Assembly: GCF_027596085.1 (NCBI RefSeq)
Contig: NC_072472.1
Coordinates: forward strand, 9,126,219-9,190,218
From: Anoplopoma fimbria
Taxonomy: Eukaryota; Chordata; Actinopteri; Perciformes; Anoplopomatidae
Reading direction: 5' to 3'
DNA: 64,000 nucleotides
Within the stretch, counting starts at the first letter, position 1. The number at the start of each line of letters is the position of its first letter. The notes beneath the pieces are model-generated. The model did no database searches. It was not told where the DNA came from and worked only from the letters and a program-made list of their open reading frames with translations. Made by a program: the position numbers and the translations under genes. Positions 12,591 to 27,719 of this stretch are shown here, one piece after another.

Positions 12591-12695
12591 GTTCAGTTCA
12601 GTTCAGTTCAGTTTATTTTTGTATAGCCCAGAATCACAAATTACAAATATGCCTCAGAGGGCTGTACAATCTGTACACATGCGACATCCTCTGTA
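12591..12695 (-). mobile_element. LINE 3' tail, 5'-truncated, minus strand, (TGAAC)n end
   Basis: Read on the minus strand, the fragment runs through GTGTACAGATTGTACAGCCC, TCTGAGGCATATTTGTAATT, TGTGATTCTGGGCTATACAA and AAATAAACTGAAC. It ends in a (TGAAC)4 array (12591-12610 on the plus strand). A 3' end of the form GGGCTATA(T)AAATAAA plus a short tandem repeat is characteristic of L2/CR1-type teleost LINEs, and this tail is familiar from percomorph genomes. Only about 100 bp remains; no reverse-transcriptase sequence is attached, consistent with the usual 5' truncation at insertion. Confidence 0.6.
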
Positions 12696-15600
12696 TTGGC
12701 GTTTTCATTGTGTTGCTGTTTCTTTGCTACATGTTTTACAACAGTATGACAGTTTCCCATGGATTTTCATTGGCTGATACCCAGTAAAAGTTGATTTTCA
12801 TTCCCTGAAGAGCCCAATTACAAGGTTACAGTGTGCCAGAGTGATTCAGTTTTTACCCCAAAACACATACAGCGTAATGATCTATCTATATTCACTTTAT
12901 GTGACAATGAGAAACATAATATGTAAACAGGTGGAATATTATCTTTCTCAACCAGGCAATCACCCCTCATTCTGAACTGTGACTCAATGTAAATTAGGTG
13001 ATAATGACATTTACTCAAACTTTAATGGCAAAAACTTGTTGGAATTACACCCAACCTTGTTGAATGTTGTGGTATTCTTTTCCTGATTGTGTGTCATCTT
13101 ACCTTACACTTTTAAATTGAATGGATTGGGAAGGCTGACACTGTTGTATTAGTCACTCACATGGTGACTGTTAGAGCCACATTTAATGTTTAATTTAATG
13201 TTCGCCATTCAACTGTAGCATTATGACAGACCACACTGAAATAGTCTCACTGTCATCTCTGTTTTTAAGGACTAAAAGACATAAAATTCCATATTAAATC
13301 ACATTTTACAACAAAAGGCTTCTCAGATGGGGTCACTGCTATATGTTCTTATACAAGGCAGAGATCTATTTGTTGGTCCTTGATGAGAAAAAAGTAACAC
13401 TGTCACTTAAAAAAACAATCCCATGGGATTGGTGCTAACTGAAAACTTTCAACGGATGACATCCCCTCTGTGAGTATAAACAGCTGTGGGAGAAGTGTCT
13501 AAGTGGTTTGCTGTAAGATGTCAGCTTTGTTCAAGGAAAGATGTTTGACTTGTGGATGGTAATGGCACTATGACAGGCAGACAACTGTGGAGTTTCAGGA
13601 GCAGACTAAAGACAGTGTGCAGAGGATCGCCAGCTTTTATCAAAAAATTAAGAAAATATTCAGCTGCCTTAAATATCAACTCAAATATATGCTAAGTATA
13701 CTTTTTAGGTTCAGATTTACTTTAATCACCAAGCACAATGAAAGTTATTTGTTTAAAGAGCAATACTTAAAATGTTGTTTTTCATTACATTTACCTATGT
13801 ACATGATTTAAAAGATGTTTAATGAAAATAATTAGCCATAGGACAGTAAATCCACTTATTAGGCTTGTCACAAGCTTGCATACATTTACGGCTTAATTTA
13901 CACTAATATATTAAATAATATAATTTCCCCTCATCTAAGGTAATTGAAAGAGTAGTAATTACTAACAAAAACAGAGGGACATCTCCTTTGTGGGATTGTA
14001 AAAAGCTGTGAAGGAGATTGCTCAATTGCTTTGTGTTAGTGTCTGCTTGGTTCCTGTCACCTTCTAATTGGTTTATAGTGCTGATGGTTGCTAGGTACAT
14101 CAGTTTCTCGCTAATGTTCGTCTGTCAGCGGCAGAACAGGTTCTGTATAAAATCCCAGTGCTGCAATATCAAGATTTATTTAATTTACTGCACATAGCTC
14201 TCTAAGGTGTACTCTTTATTTTCCTTTGCATTTTGTCAAATTAGTTTTAATTAGCTCTTTCAGAATAATTCAATTACAGAGTGTTTTCTCTTTTAAAATA
14301 AAGTACCCACAAGCATTAAGTACATTCAACATAATCCTTGTTGCTTTCCTATGTACAAGTAAGCTACAACTTAAGACCGCGATGACACATGCCGTGTTTA
14401 ATTTATCAAGTTTTTGGGCTAAACTCTGTGACTTGATCTGACTTCTTTGTTTCCAGGGTCAAGGTAGGTTGAGGTGGTTTTAACGGCTTCTACCCTTTCT
14501 GCAGCCAGGGCCTCATTATCCCCACCTCTAACAGCCAAACAGACAGAGTGAAGTAGGAACATTTTTAAACCCTTCAGATCCTCGCTCGCAGTGTCCAAGC
14601 CTTTTAGATCACTGTGACACATGGAAATGAGGTCATGTAGTCTCTGTGGGGTAATCCTTATCCATATTTCTGGGGTTTCTTCTCAGAGGGTGTGGGAGAC
14701 AGAGAGAGAGTGAAAGAGAAAAAGGAATGGGGAATAAGTCCCAGGGAGGATCATTAAAATGTGAAAAACCCTGACCAACTGGTCCTTTCAGCCCTTTGCG
14801 TCATGACAAATGTTCTGAGTATATAGATCTGAGAGGAGCTCCTTCTTCCCTTCAAAGAGATGATGAATCTGAAACTTTGTGTGCCACTCACTACTTCATT
14901 GTGCTGCGAATAGCCTTTTAGTGTAAAATATGACATTATAATTTGTATGAATATAAAACAATAATTCGTTTAAGCAAGGCCATGCAACTAGTTGAACTTC
15001 TTTCACCTCTGACTTTGATGCCTCAAGCTATTTTAGTCATGCTACTACTTCAACTGTAGGAGGGCTGTAGACTGTATACAGCCTTATGCCTTGGGAATAT
15101 GGTCATATATCATATAGTGTACTGTGACTTTTTTGAACTGAAGAGAGCAGATGGATAAAAACTAACAAACCCTCTGTTCTGATACAGCAGAACAGATTCT
15201 GCAAATGCGCCTTCATTTTGATATCTTCATAAGTAATTATAATTCAAAATGTGGAGTGGTGCCCTTTGGAGCATGTGTGGTCGCCATCTTTTAGAAGTTC
15301 TAACGATCTGATTCTTTATCCTCTCAAGCAATTCAGTAATATTAAATAACACTTCCTAAAGTCAGTTAATGTAGCATTCCAAAACAAATTTGTAGTGGTT
15401 TCAAGTGGTCGGTCATTATGCCACTGCAGTACAGCTGTATCTGTGATGCCTTTTAAAAGAATATATAATCAAATGATAGATACAGATATGTTATAGTAAA
15501 TGTTTGAAACCAGAGTATTAACATGCACACAGTGTCTTCAGAAGTCTGAAACCACACTCTCTTTAGTCAGAACAACTGAGTTCATTGTGATGTAGGCTCA

Positions 15601-16031
15601 TTTTGATCATCCCATATGTTATCAAACTATTTCTACACAAATGCTGACACCTTCCAATACTTGCACCTTACTAACATATGAATTAATATATCTAGAGTAT
15701 TATGACATCTGGGCTTGACCCAGCTCAAACTTAATGATTTATGGGTCATTCTGCTATGGACATGCTTGATCATGAAATGTATTCCTAACACAATGTATCT
15801 CCTCCTATCACAAGGTCAGGAGTTATGATATATGCTTATGCTTCTTGGTGTTCTGCATTTGATCATTTATTTACGACATGGTAGCACGGAGAAGTTTATT
15901 TTGAGAGAAGTCAAAAATGACTTGATCCCATACAGACAGGCAGTAAGAAAGATTTTTTTAAACTTTGGATGCAAAAAGCTCATTACACTGTGGTGTGATG
16001 AAGAAAAAGGGAACCTTTTACTGAATGTAAA
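12696..16031. other. Low-copy AT-rich non-coding DNA, no gene seen
   Basis: No exon, RNA gene or recognisable repeat was identified. Open frames here are 60-74 codons and hydrophobic or compositionally ordinary for AT-rich random sequence. Short A runs occur at 13409-13414. There is a purine-rich patch around 14697-14740. Confidence 0.6.
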
Positions 16032-16143
<112 letters not shown>

Positions 16144-16224
16144 AATGTTATAACTTTATGAGATACATTTAAAAACAGGCTCTCCACCAATAGAAGAGTA
16201 ATTATGTATAATGCCTTTGTAGTT

Positions 16225-16893
16225 TATCAATGCCTAAGTGGCTTGAGAATTTGTCTAAAAGTAGTAACTATAACTATATGGTTCTTCAGCTAGCTTGTAA
16301 ATCTATTTTGGTTTCTGGCAGAACCTTTTGTAAAGGTTCCTTGAGGAACCCTTGCAGAGATTTAAGTTTTTTTAACCTAAAACCATTTGTGAAACCCTAT
16401 ATAAGAGGTTCTACAGACAACCAATCTTTGGTGTAATGGTTCCAAGCTATAACCCTCTATTGGGGATTTAATCCCGAACCCTTTCACTTTCTAAGACCTT
16501 CTGAGTACCCTTTTGTATTCTGAGAGTTTAACCTAAAATCTTAACCAGGGGTTCTAACATAACCCTTGTATATACCATGCATTTCATCTAAAACCCTTCT
16601 AAAAAAAAAAAGAGTCTTGATAAATGTGATGCAGCACAACCCACAACAATCATGGTTCACAATCACAGCTTTTGGGGTTCCCTTTTGACACCAATACTTT
16701 CATCAATCAAGAACTCTGTGCACCAAAAAAGGGTTCTTAGGTTTAAAAGGGTTCTTAATAGATCATTTAGTCTTACAAAGAACCCTTGAAAAATCCTTAC
16801 TTCAAAAAGGACTCTACAAAAGCAAATGGTTCTAGGTAGAACTTCAGCTCTTCGGGATGAATCTGTTTGGAATCCTTATTTCTAAGAGTGTAG
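16225..16893. mobile_element. GGTTCT/AGAACC-rich repetitive element (non-autonomous)
   Basis: About 670 bp are packed with variants of GGTTCT and its complement AGAACC. Examples are CAGAACCTTTTGTAAAGGTT, GAGGAACCCTTG, AAGAGGTTCTACAG, AAAGGGTTCTTAGG, ACAAAGAACCCTTG and ATGGTTCTAGGTAGAACTTC. The right end, CCTTATTTCTAAGAGTGTAG, matches the terminus I remember for a dispersed teleost element carrying such GGTTCTATATAGAACC blocks. A matching left terminus (CTACACTCTTAGAAATAA) is not visible, so the 5' side is truncated or eroded. There is no coding capacity. Family and superfamily are unknown to me. Confidence 0.55.
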
Positions 16894-19800
16894 GGGTTGT
16901 TTGTATACAACACTAAGACAAACAGATGGTTGGTCTTGCTTAACCTCATTGTAAAATGAGTCACTAGATTCTAAAATATTGATTTAAAATACTGAGGTTT
17001 TATATCTATTTTATAACTGCTACGATTACAAACAAAAGTCTGCCCATTTAATTTGAAAGTCCCAAGTGCCAGATTTTAATGACATTGATCTAATTACAGT
17101 TTTTTACAGTTTTTGCATTTTACTCCAATTTTCTTTTCATGGAGCTTCTGCAGGAAAAAGAAATCCTTGAGGCTGCCTCTGCATCTAATGCTCTACAAAC
17201 ATCCCTTTTATTGCTCCTTATACCTCTATGAAGCAGTGAACCTGTTTCACAAGTGATTGAAATGACTATAAATGTTAGGGGGAACCGAGAGCAGAGAGGT
17301 TTCCTTTCTACGAACTACACAGACTGTTCCTGTACTATATCAAGCAAATCTCCCCCTTTTAAATTCACCAAAATCTGTGGCCATTTATTCTTTAATTAAA
17401 AGGAGAACCCAAAGATGCTTGCCCTTCTACTTGCATTTAAAGCTTTTGATTATGCAGCCAGTCATGTTTAATTCACAGCATATTTCAGTGCAAAAAGATA
17501 CATTGCACAGTCATGAAATATTGAGAAGGCCCCAAGAGGCAAAGATCGCAAGCTTGCTCTCTCAAAAAGATCAAAAAAATGAGATAACACACCAGCGCAC
17601 ATCCAGGGCAGCGGTGTATCTTTTTGATCCTCTTATCTCATGCTGCCACGCAACAACACATTTCATCGACAGAGCATGACCAGCACGGATGTGAGAGGAA
17701 CTAATGCTCACAACATAATGGTCATACAGTCTCATGCACTCGCAAACACACATGCACTACTGAGAGTTTTGATACTGTTAAAAGCTACAATACATCAGAC
17801 ATACAAAGAGCATCAACTTCCTGCTACTACAGCTGCTCTTTTGATCCAAAATCAGAGGCAAATTAGACTCAATAAAAGGGATATGGTTTTTTTCATCTGC
17901 TTAAAGAAAATGTCATTGCATCAATCATTAAACATAGAAATAAAAGTCATGACACTGCAGTATTTTCAGCTGAGGACAAGGATGCAGAGTTAACTGGTAC
18001 AGTGATAAGATATTGGTCACACATTGATTTTTTTTTCTTACTGTATGTGTGTGGTAATGTTAGGTTGTAGCTACATACCAATTCTTAACTTTAAGTGAAG
18101 ATGGTCATCGTCTCCGTAGTTATTTTAAACTCCACTTGCGAAAGGTTTGACATCAAAAGGATAGCTTTGGCATTGATTTTCGAGCTAGTCTCCTTTACTG
18201 AGGTTTGTTAAAAATACATTCTATACATAAACATACATTTCGAAGATAAATTCATTGCAGCATATTTCATTTTTCTGCAAGATTAATACAGATAATCTCC
18301 TTATAAAACTCAGCCTTTTCAAGTATCACACATTCTCACACGTCTTATATGTTATCATTGATGGCATGAAAATAATTATTCAAACTGTCTGTGTCACATC
18401 ACACAACCAAATCATAAATCCACTGTTTCATTCATGAGGTGGTTAAATAAATGACTTTCTTGTTAAACCTAAGTTATTTCCCCAATGCTGCTTTATCCAT
18501 TCTACCTCGTGTAATCCCCAGGTTTGATTATATCAACAGATAACTCTTTGGCAAGAGCCAATCTCCACATGGTCTGCTCTTTTCACAGAAACAAACTGAT
18601 CCAAAAGCTTACTTCGCCGAAATCTCACCAGAAACCATGTTTGAAAAGATATTCAATCTATACTGTGGAAATTGGCAGCTAGTAAGTAGGATTTTTGGAG
18701 GGTCTAGAGAACAGATTATACCTGTTTCAACCCCTTAAATGATTGAGATGTAAGAGGAGGTGGGCAAAGTCAACTGTGTCCACAAAGGACATTAGAATTC
18801 CCTAAGACGAAAGTGACATCTGATTATTGTCATTTCTCCTGGTTTAGTATGACCTTTATTCAAAAATCTGACTGCAGATTTTAGAAAAAGGAATGAGTTC
18901 AACGAGGGCTTTTGAAAGGTTGCTGTGAAGGTCAGGAAAGCTTTTCATAAGGCTGCTGTTCCCCAGTCGTTCCCTCTGAGCTGACTGTTAAGGGCATATT
19001 TATCATCTGAGAATTCCTTAACTTAATAGAATATTTATGAAGTCTATTTCCACCTGCTTGAAAAGTGAGTATATTGACTGAACTGCAAGTTACCGTATAT
19101 ACTATGTGTGTGCAATTGAGGGATGGAGGTGGGTATGGTCCCCAAGTTTACCTGAGATTTGCTGGACTGCTAAATTAATGAACTATACATAGTAGTTCAT
19201 AGTACATATAGTATTTTGGTTGATTCATCATTTTTTTACCTTTTACACTACACTCTTTGTCCCCGGACATCTTGACACTATATATACAGTTGCTGGACTG
19301 CAGATATTGTGAAAAGTAACATGAATTTATACGATAAGAATCTTGTCTTTTCGTTCATTTTTAAAAGAAAGTCACTATTAAAAGAATGCCTTCAACAAAA
19401 AAAAAAATCAAGGTGCAATGCATAGAAGGCTATGCAACCAAAAGTTTTTAAGTGTTGGTGTCTTCCCATATTCAAAGCAGTCTGGCAATCCATTGTAATG
19501 TGACAAATCCCAGAAAACCTGATGTACAAATTCACTGAAAGGGTCTAACAATCAAGATTACTCCATTTAGGCAGATGACCCCAAAACGGTGGCTGGCTGT
19601 TTAAGTGCTAATATTGATTGTTAATACTAAACAAATTAATATGTACTGTCCATCATAATGAACTTATGACCTCACAAATGCAAGTCAAATACAAACCTCT
19701 TACGCAGCTGGAGAAAGTGTCTGACGAAGACAGACGGACATCTATCAAACCAAAGTGAGAGTCAATTTTTTAGGCGAATTAATAAAAACACTGGGATGAA

Positions 19801-22747
19801 ACACAAATGAGTATTGCATCTATAAAAAAAATATTTTAATCCAGTTCATGTTTTCAAATGAAAACCTAAATATCTGTGTAATGCTTAACTCCCTAAACAT
19901 ATCCAGTGTATTTTCTATTTTAGCATTAAAAAAAAACATGGGGTTTGGATTGGAATCCAAAGCTTCCCTCTCCGTCTGTTGCTGTGAAATCAACAAGGCA
20001 CCAGCCTATAGTAACCTTTAGCCAGACAAGTTCTGAATGGGAACATTTCCAGATATTATGGTATGGAAAGTCAAACAATCTTAACGGGGCGTTGCCCCTA
20101 ATCCCTAAATTCCATCACTGAACACTATTCAAAGAATTTACATAAGAAAAGTCCAGGTCTTTGACTAAGCTCTTTCAGCTCATTCACAACACTTATCCTC
20201 TGAAGTCATTCAGCGTATATAGAGAGACAAAACGGCTCCTGATCCTGGACTCAGAGGGGCTGAGCTATTCAATCTGACCCGGCCGTGTAGAGTCTGCTGA
20301 TTGTTCCAGCGGCTTTAAGTCAGCATGGCACTGGCCCCTGGGAGGTGACACACACAGTCTTCCTCAAAGGCCACAAACAGGTGAGGAGACTTTATTTGGC
20401 TCTGGCCAGAGGGTGTCTGTCTGCTGACATGCAAGCAACCGCATAAGGGCCCGTGCACGAACGCTGATACAAACACTCGCCAACTTCTGCGTCTGCATGC
20501 ACATACACAATCTCTCTCCCTCTCTTTATTTCTCTGTATCCCACGTGCATGTACAAACACATGCACACCTGGAATGAGTCAGAGCTGAAGAGGAGCAAGA
20601 GGTAGTTGGGGAGGACAAACCTTCCCTCAGGTGTCTGACTGTCATGGCAGCAAATGGGCAGCTCAAAACAATAGACTTGCACCCCTCATATTAAATCTCA
20701 TCACATTATTCATCCTCAAGCAGAACAACAAATAGGACTCTGTTGTTTTGAACAATGATTTGTCTAAAGGGAAAACAACTACATGATGAAAATTAAATCC
20801 TGTATTTTTTGAAAGCATTATCTATGAAAGACATTTTTTCAGGTGTTGATGCAACACAAATAAATAAGTACAGAAAGAGAAGTAAAAAATAAAATTCAAT
20901 AAATAAATAATAATAGTTGCAAAAACCACTACAGTAAAGAATAGAAGTAAAATAGGAAATATATAAGTCCTATAAATACAATGGTGTGGTAGACAGCAGT
21001 GAGTCAGCAGGTCTAGTATATTATTCTGTATAGAAATATATATCATATATATACCATAGTATATACTGGATGAGGTGTTAATTCAAGGCATATGGACTGA
21101 TGACAGTAAGAGTAATGTTGTCCCTAAAGCTTGCAGATGAAAGAATGAACTGGTGGCAAACAAAGTCAGTGTTTTTTAGCCTTTGATTTGCTTTGTTTTT
21201 TACGTAATCCTCTCCCACTCTTGGGATGTCCTTGAACAAGCACCCATAAACCTAGCCTCTGTGGCCAGACAAGGGGGAGCATTCATTTTTGAGTGTAGCT
21301 TTGACCCATTTTTAATATGTTTGTATATTAAAAATAGGTCAATACTACAAAGAGCATGCGTTTTAAGATTTGTTTAAAAATAAAAACAATCTGTCACTGT
21401 AAGAAAAGAGAAAATACCCCACTATTCAAAACCTGATATATAGTCGTTATACACAATAGTATATGTCATGTACATATAATATATGTGTACATAATATACA
21501 TAGTGTACACATACTATTTCATGTATATAATAGTAAATGAAACATTTCTGTATTGTGTGACAGTAGAGTCTGACATGTCATCTGATTCTTTCCAGGGACT
21601 GCCCGTTGTCATTATTTACAATGTTAAAAAAGCTTTTCTAATGGCCTAGTTGACTGCTGCTCCTCATCTGTGTGTAATCCGTCAACGAATGATGGATTAG
21701 AGAAACAAACACACAAACACACACAGACGTGGATCTACACCACAGCACAGATGCTATTATGCAGGCAACTCTAAAATGAATAATTCAGTCTTTTTAATAA
21801 CATTAGATTGTTTTATATGATGAAAGATTTTCATTGTCATGATGTATTATCACACCCACTATTACAATACAGACACACACATTGGAACACGTGCACACCC
21901 ACAGTGCCTTCTAGCTTAATCTCATCTTAAATGTCAACTTCAGCATCAGCAGAGGGAGGGGCTCTCTTCCAAACTGTCATCACTGTGCAACATAGCAGAG
22001 GGAGGTCTGCTCTACTGATTATGAGATATACATAAATATATAAATGCCATCTGAACACATCTGTTGAGCGTGTTCCATCAATCCATCATACCCTCATTTA
22101 AGAAGAAGACCCAAAGACACTTAAATGACCTCACTTGGGGAAGCAACTTGATCCCTTCCTGGAGGAGGCAATGAGTACCATCGCCACCATTTAAGAGGAA
22201 CACAAGGAGGTGATCACCTTGGTTGTTGCAGGAAAAAAAGCAAAATAGTGGCAATAAACTGGGCATTCAGGAGTATCTTTACAATTGCATAGTGTGTGTC
22301 ACCACAGAGTTCAGTCCATGTCAAAGAGTTTGGTTCCAGAGCTGTAGCATTGTGTAGGACTGAGCCTACCAATATGTATTTGGTATCTCTCCACCTCCTG
22401 GACTAGCGCCTGCTGCTTCCCCACAGAGAGGAGACTTCACATGAGCCAGATTTTAATGGACTTGACTCTTGACTGGTAACACACAAGACTCCTTTGCCTA
22501 AACTTGCAGGTGGTAAGCCCACATGGCAGTGGTCCAATATCACTTGTTTACGCTGCACCTGTCTGGGCCTAACGCTATAAGTCACATGCCATGAAGTTTC
22601 CCTTTAGGGTTAGGGTCTGACTTAAAGATGGGGGTCCCAGTATCCCTAGAGTAGGAAAAGCTGCTCTTTCCTATCAGCTCTAATATTTAGGCATGTGTCG
22701 CAAATGTGGCCTATCTAGACCCGCTATTGGTGGTTGGCGATTCAAAA
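16894..22747. other. Mostly low-copy non-coding DNA
   Basis: No gene was supported. A 135-codon open frame at 17272-17679 lies in a complex, repeat-free block (about 17380-17720) that could be a conserved non-coding element; its translation shows no known domain. The block at about 20260-20690 is more GC-rich than its surroundings (GACCCGGCCGTG, AAGGGCCCGTGCACG) and may also be regulatory. AT-rich stretches with imperfect palindromes lie at 21010-21070 and 21435-21530. A TTAGGGTTAGGG at about 22607 is too short to be an interstitial telomere repeat. Confidence 0.45.
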
Positions 22748-22935
22748 AATGGCAATGTTGGTCAGTCCATCAGTCAGTTCATACACCCATCCAGAAACTG
22801 GTCAGACTGCTTTGAAATGTGGTATGAAGCATTCCTAATTATGTTTGCAATCTTCTGAGCTATTGCCTGGAATAAATAAATAAACTCCTGTTGTCTTCAG
22901 GCCTAACTGAGATATTTCAATGAAAGTCATAGCTT
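22748..22935 (+). repeat. Possible eroded copy of the two-monomer dispersed repeat
   Basis: The segment opens ATGGCAATGTTGGTCAGTCC followed by ATCAGTCAGTTCATACACCC. It later has TTTGAAATGTGGTATGAAGCATTC and TGAGATATTTCAATGAAAG. These resemble the leading part and the monomer landmarks (ATGGCAATGTTGGTCAGTCC, GAAATATCTCAAC, CCATGAAATTTGGTAC) of the family seen more clearly at 27720-27985. Divergence is high and the assignment is from memory. Confidence 0.3.
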
Positions 22936-24171
22936 TTTTTAAGGTGGATGGTAGAAGTTACATTAAGGGTAAGCTCATGCAAAAAAGTGAGTAATTAATA
23001 ATCTGCAATCAATTGTCCAGAAGTGTTTATCTAAGCTGAAGTGACCTGAAAAGGGGCCCACAGCCTTACACACTCTGCATGATACTCACAAACAAAATCC
23101 TAGCTGACTCAGTGGAAATGCTGATCGGACAGGCTAGCCAGAATCTGATCAATGCACCCTATGAGTAATGGGAATTGGCTCTTGATAGGAATCTAATGGA
23201 GGCTCACTTAAGCAATTTATACTTAAACATGCTATTACATGCTGTTCCTGTAAAAGCGGCGCTTTACCAGGAGACAGCACTTACTATGGATTCCTGTACG
23301 GATTGCCCCATAGTTTAACAGAATCCTCTTTAAGCCGGGCGAAGGGGAGGTGAAATAAATGAGAAAATCTAAATCTGTTGCTATCTATCATATATTTAAT
23401 TGTATTATTATTATTATACACCTTTTACTGAATGTTATTTACACCAAATAAATATTTTGCACAAGTGTGAGTCAAGGATACCCAGGCTTGAAAATAATGG
23501 AAAAGGGAATGTCAAACCCAGATGTTCACAAAAAAAAGGTTAACATCAATACATTTATTTTGGAAAACATAAGGCTGCCTTAGTGAACAGCAAGATACCA
23601 GATTTTAAGTCTGGAAAATAACTACTGAATCAATCTGGCTCGGTGGGCAGAACCCAACCCATCAGTGAATTATTGGGTGCAAGTATCACGATGATGTGAC
23701 ACAGTGTCTCCCAAAAAACTCATGAACAACTTTTTAATCTAGGCATTTTGGATGGACACATTCAACTCTAAATCAAGCATGACTGTGTAACTGTATGGCC
23801 TATTTCTCACTTTTAAATTTATTCAGAAATACTCCACTGACTCAGGAATAGAGCAAACTGCCTATAAAGTTAAGGAGCATGCAATTTCCTGAAATTATTG
23901 AGGCAAGGAGGCTTAGGATATGTAATGTAATAGACATATTTATACATTACGCCACTATGAAATTGTATGATCTGTAATACCAACACTACAAACAAGAATA
24001 TATATACATATCTCCTCTCACCACAAACTGTGTCTTGTTATCCACAAAGTCTTGGGGAGGATGAAACCTCATTAAAGCGACAAGAGTTGCATGAGACAGC
24101 ACAGAGAAGCTTTCTTAAACCCTGCCTTTGAAGTTGAAGTTGAAGTGCAGAGTAACGCGCACACATTTCAT
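22936..24171. other. Low-copy AT-rich non-coding DNA
   Basis: No gene or recognised mobile element. A short (ATT)n run lies at about 23404-23418. The remainder is ordinary AT-rich sequence with no open frame of interest. Confidence 0.55.
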
Positions 24172-26560
<2,389 letters not shown>

Positions 26561-26561
<1 letters not shown>

Positions 26562-26582
26562 GATGGATGGATGGATGGATGG
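26561..26582. repeat. Short (GGAT)5 tetranucleotide repeat
   Basis: Five perfect GGAT units followed by GG. A short microsatellite with no associated gene. Confidence 0.95.
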
Positions 26583-26944
26583 CTTTCAAAGCATGTTCAA
26601 AGTTTCTAATGTGTCTGAAAGGTTTGTGGTGGGGTTATTAATCTAATTCAATTGAAATTCAGCTGTTTATCTTCCTTATGCAACAGTTACAGGACACCAT
26701 ACACTGTATCGCTTAACACAGTTAGATAAAAATGTAAAAGCACATTAAACGTAAATAAAAACGAACAAAAGCTTCTAGTGGTCTACGAGAAAGTACTGAA
26801 GTAAAATTAAATGAATAAAGTGAATGAAATGAAATACTGCATGTGCTTGGCCAGCTGTGCAGATTCTGCAGAGTTACTTTTCACCCAGTGTTGTAACTTA
26901 AATCAATCTAATTGAGGCGAAAGGCTGTATGGGAGAATTTATGC
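26583..26944. other. Short AT-rich non-coding stretch
   Basis: Nothing recognised between the GGAT repeat and the SINE. AT-rich with several AATAAA-like strings, but no transcript is implied. Confidence 0.5.
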
Positions 26945-27220
26945 CCTAACATGATGTCATGGTCCAGTGGTAAAACAGGGTCGTCCTCCAAACAGAGGAT
27001 TTGCAGTTTGATCCCCAGCTCCGGTAGTCCATGTCTGTGTCCTTGGGCAAGACACTTAACCCCAAGTTGCTCCCGCAGGCTGTGCCATCGGTGTGAGAAT
27101 GGGTTTGAATTTTAGTTAGAGTCCTGATGAGCAGGTGGCACCTTGCCTGGTAGCCACTGCCATCAGTTTACGACGTAGCACTAGAAAAGCGCTATACAAG
27201 TACAGTCCATTTACCATTTA
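26945..27220 (+). mobile_element. tRNA-derived SINE, near full length, plus strand
   Basis: The head carries a polymerase III A box (TGGTCCAGTGGT, 26960-26971) and a degenerate B box (AGTTTGATCCC, 27005-27015) at SINE-like spacing. The body has TGTCCTTGGGCAAGACACTT, AACCCCAAGTTGCTCCCG and GGCTGTGCCATCGGTGTGAG, then CCTGATGAGCAGGTGGCACC and TTGCCTGGTAGCCACTGCCA. The 3' end is CTAGAAAAGCGCTATACAAG followed by TACAGTCCATTTACCATTTA. This order matches a SINE family very common in percomorph fishes. Compared with the remembered consensus, an internal segment between CCATCAG and CTAGAAAAGCGC (the GTAAAGCGCTTTGAGTGG part) is missing. The tail is probably shared with a partner LINE. Flanking duplications were not recognised. 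Confidence 0.85.
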
Positions 27221-27719
27221 ACTGTTTATTTTTCTCTACAACACTAAGTGAACTACCCAGTTTATGGACAGCAGAGACATAAGGATTGAATTTACCAGAT
27301 ATAAAAGCTGTTAAGAAAAGAGCAGACAATTATCTTTTCCACCCACATGTTTTCTGTCCTTCTGACAGCTGAATGGATAATCTGAGAGGTATCATTTGTA
27401 TGAGAGGTTTGAAACAAGAATTCCCCTGTCGAATCAGCATAATCCAGCACTGGACTTTATGCTTATTAAACTCATAAACCCATGTCATTTTAGTCTGTCA
27501 GGTTATCAAGTAAAGGTAAAATAAATATAGTGATGAAATTTGTGATGATTTTTTCTCGGACTTTGCTATATACATCAAAGGAACCAGCAGTTTGAATATT
27601 TCCATCTGAAAGTGTTTTCTTTATAGAAAATCAGCTATTGCCCTTTTTATTGCACAATTACAGCAATCAGCTAAAAGTTTTGCCTGTGGACGATGAGGGA
27701 AATTGCACACTTAGTGTTA
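27221..27719. other. Low-copy non-coding DNA between two repeats
   Basis: No gene, RNA or repeat was recognised in this AT-rich interval. Confidence 0.5.

Noticed and set aside
17272..17679. 135-codon plus-strand open frame
   Set aside because: No known domain; more likely chance within a complex non-coding block.
21435..21530. AT-rich palindrome as a structured element
   Set aside because: TA/TG-rich sequence forms imperfect pairings easily; no arm longer than expected by chance was seen.
22605..22618. Interstitial telomeric repeat
   Set aside because: Only two TTAGGG units, expected by chance.
26960..27015. A functional tRNA gene
   Set aside because: A- and B-box-like motifs are present but are followed by a SINE body and tail, and no cloverleaf is supported.
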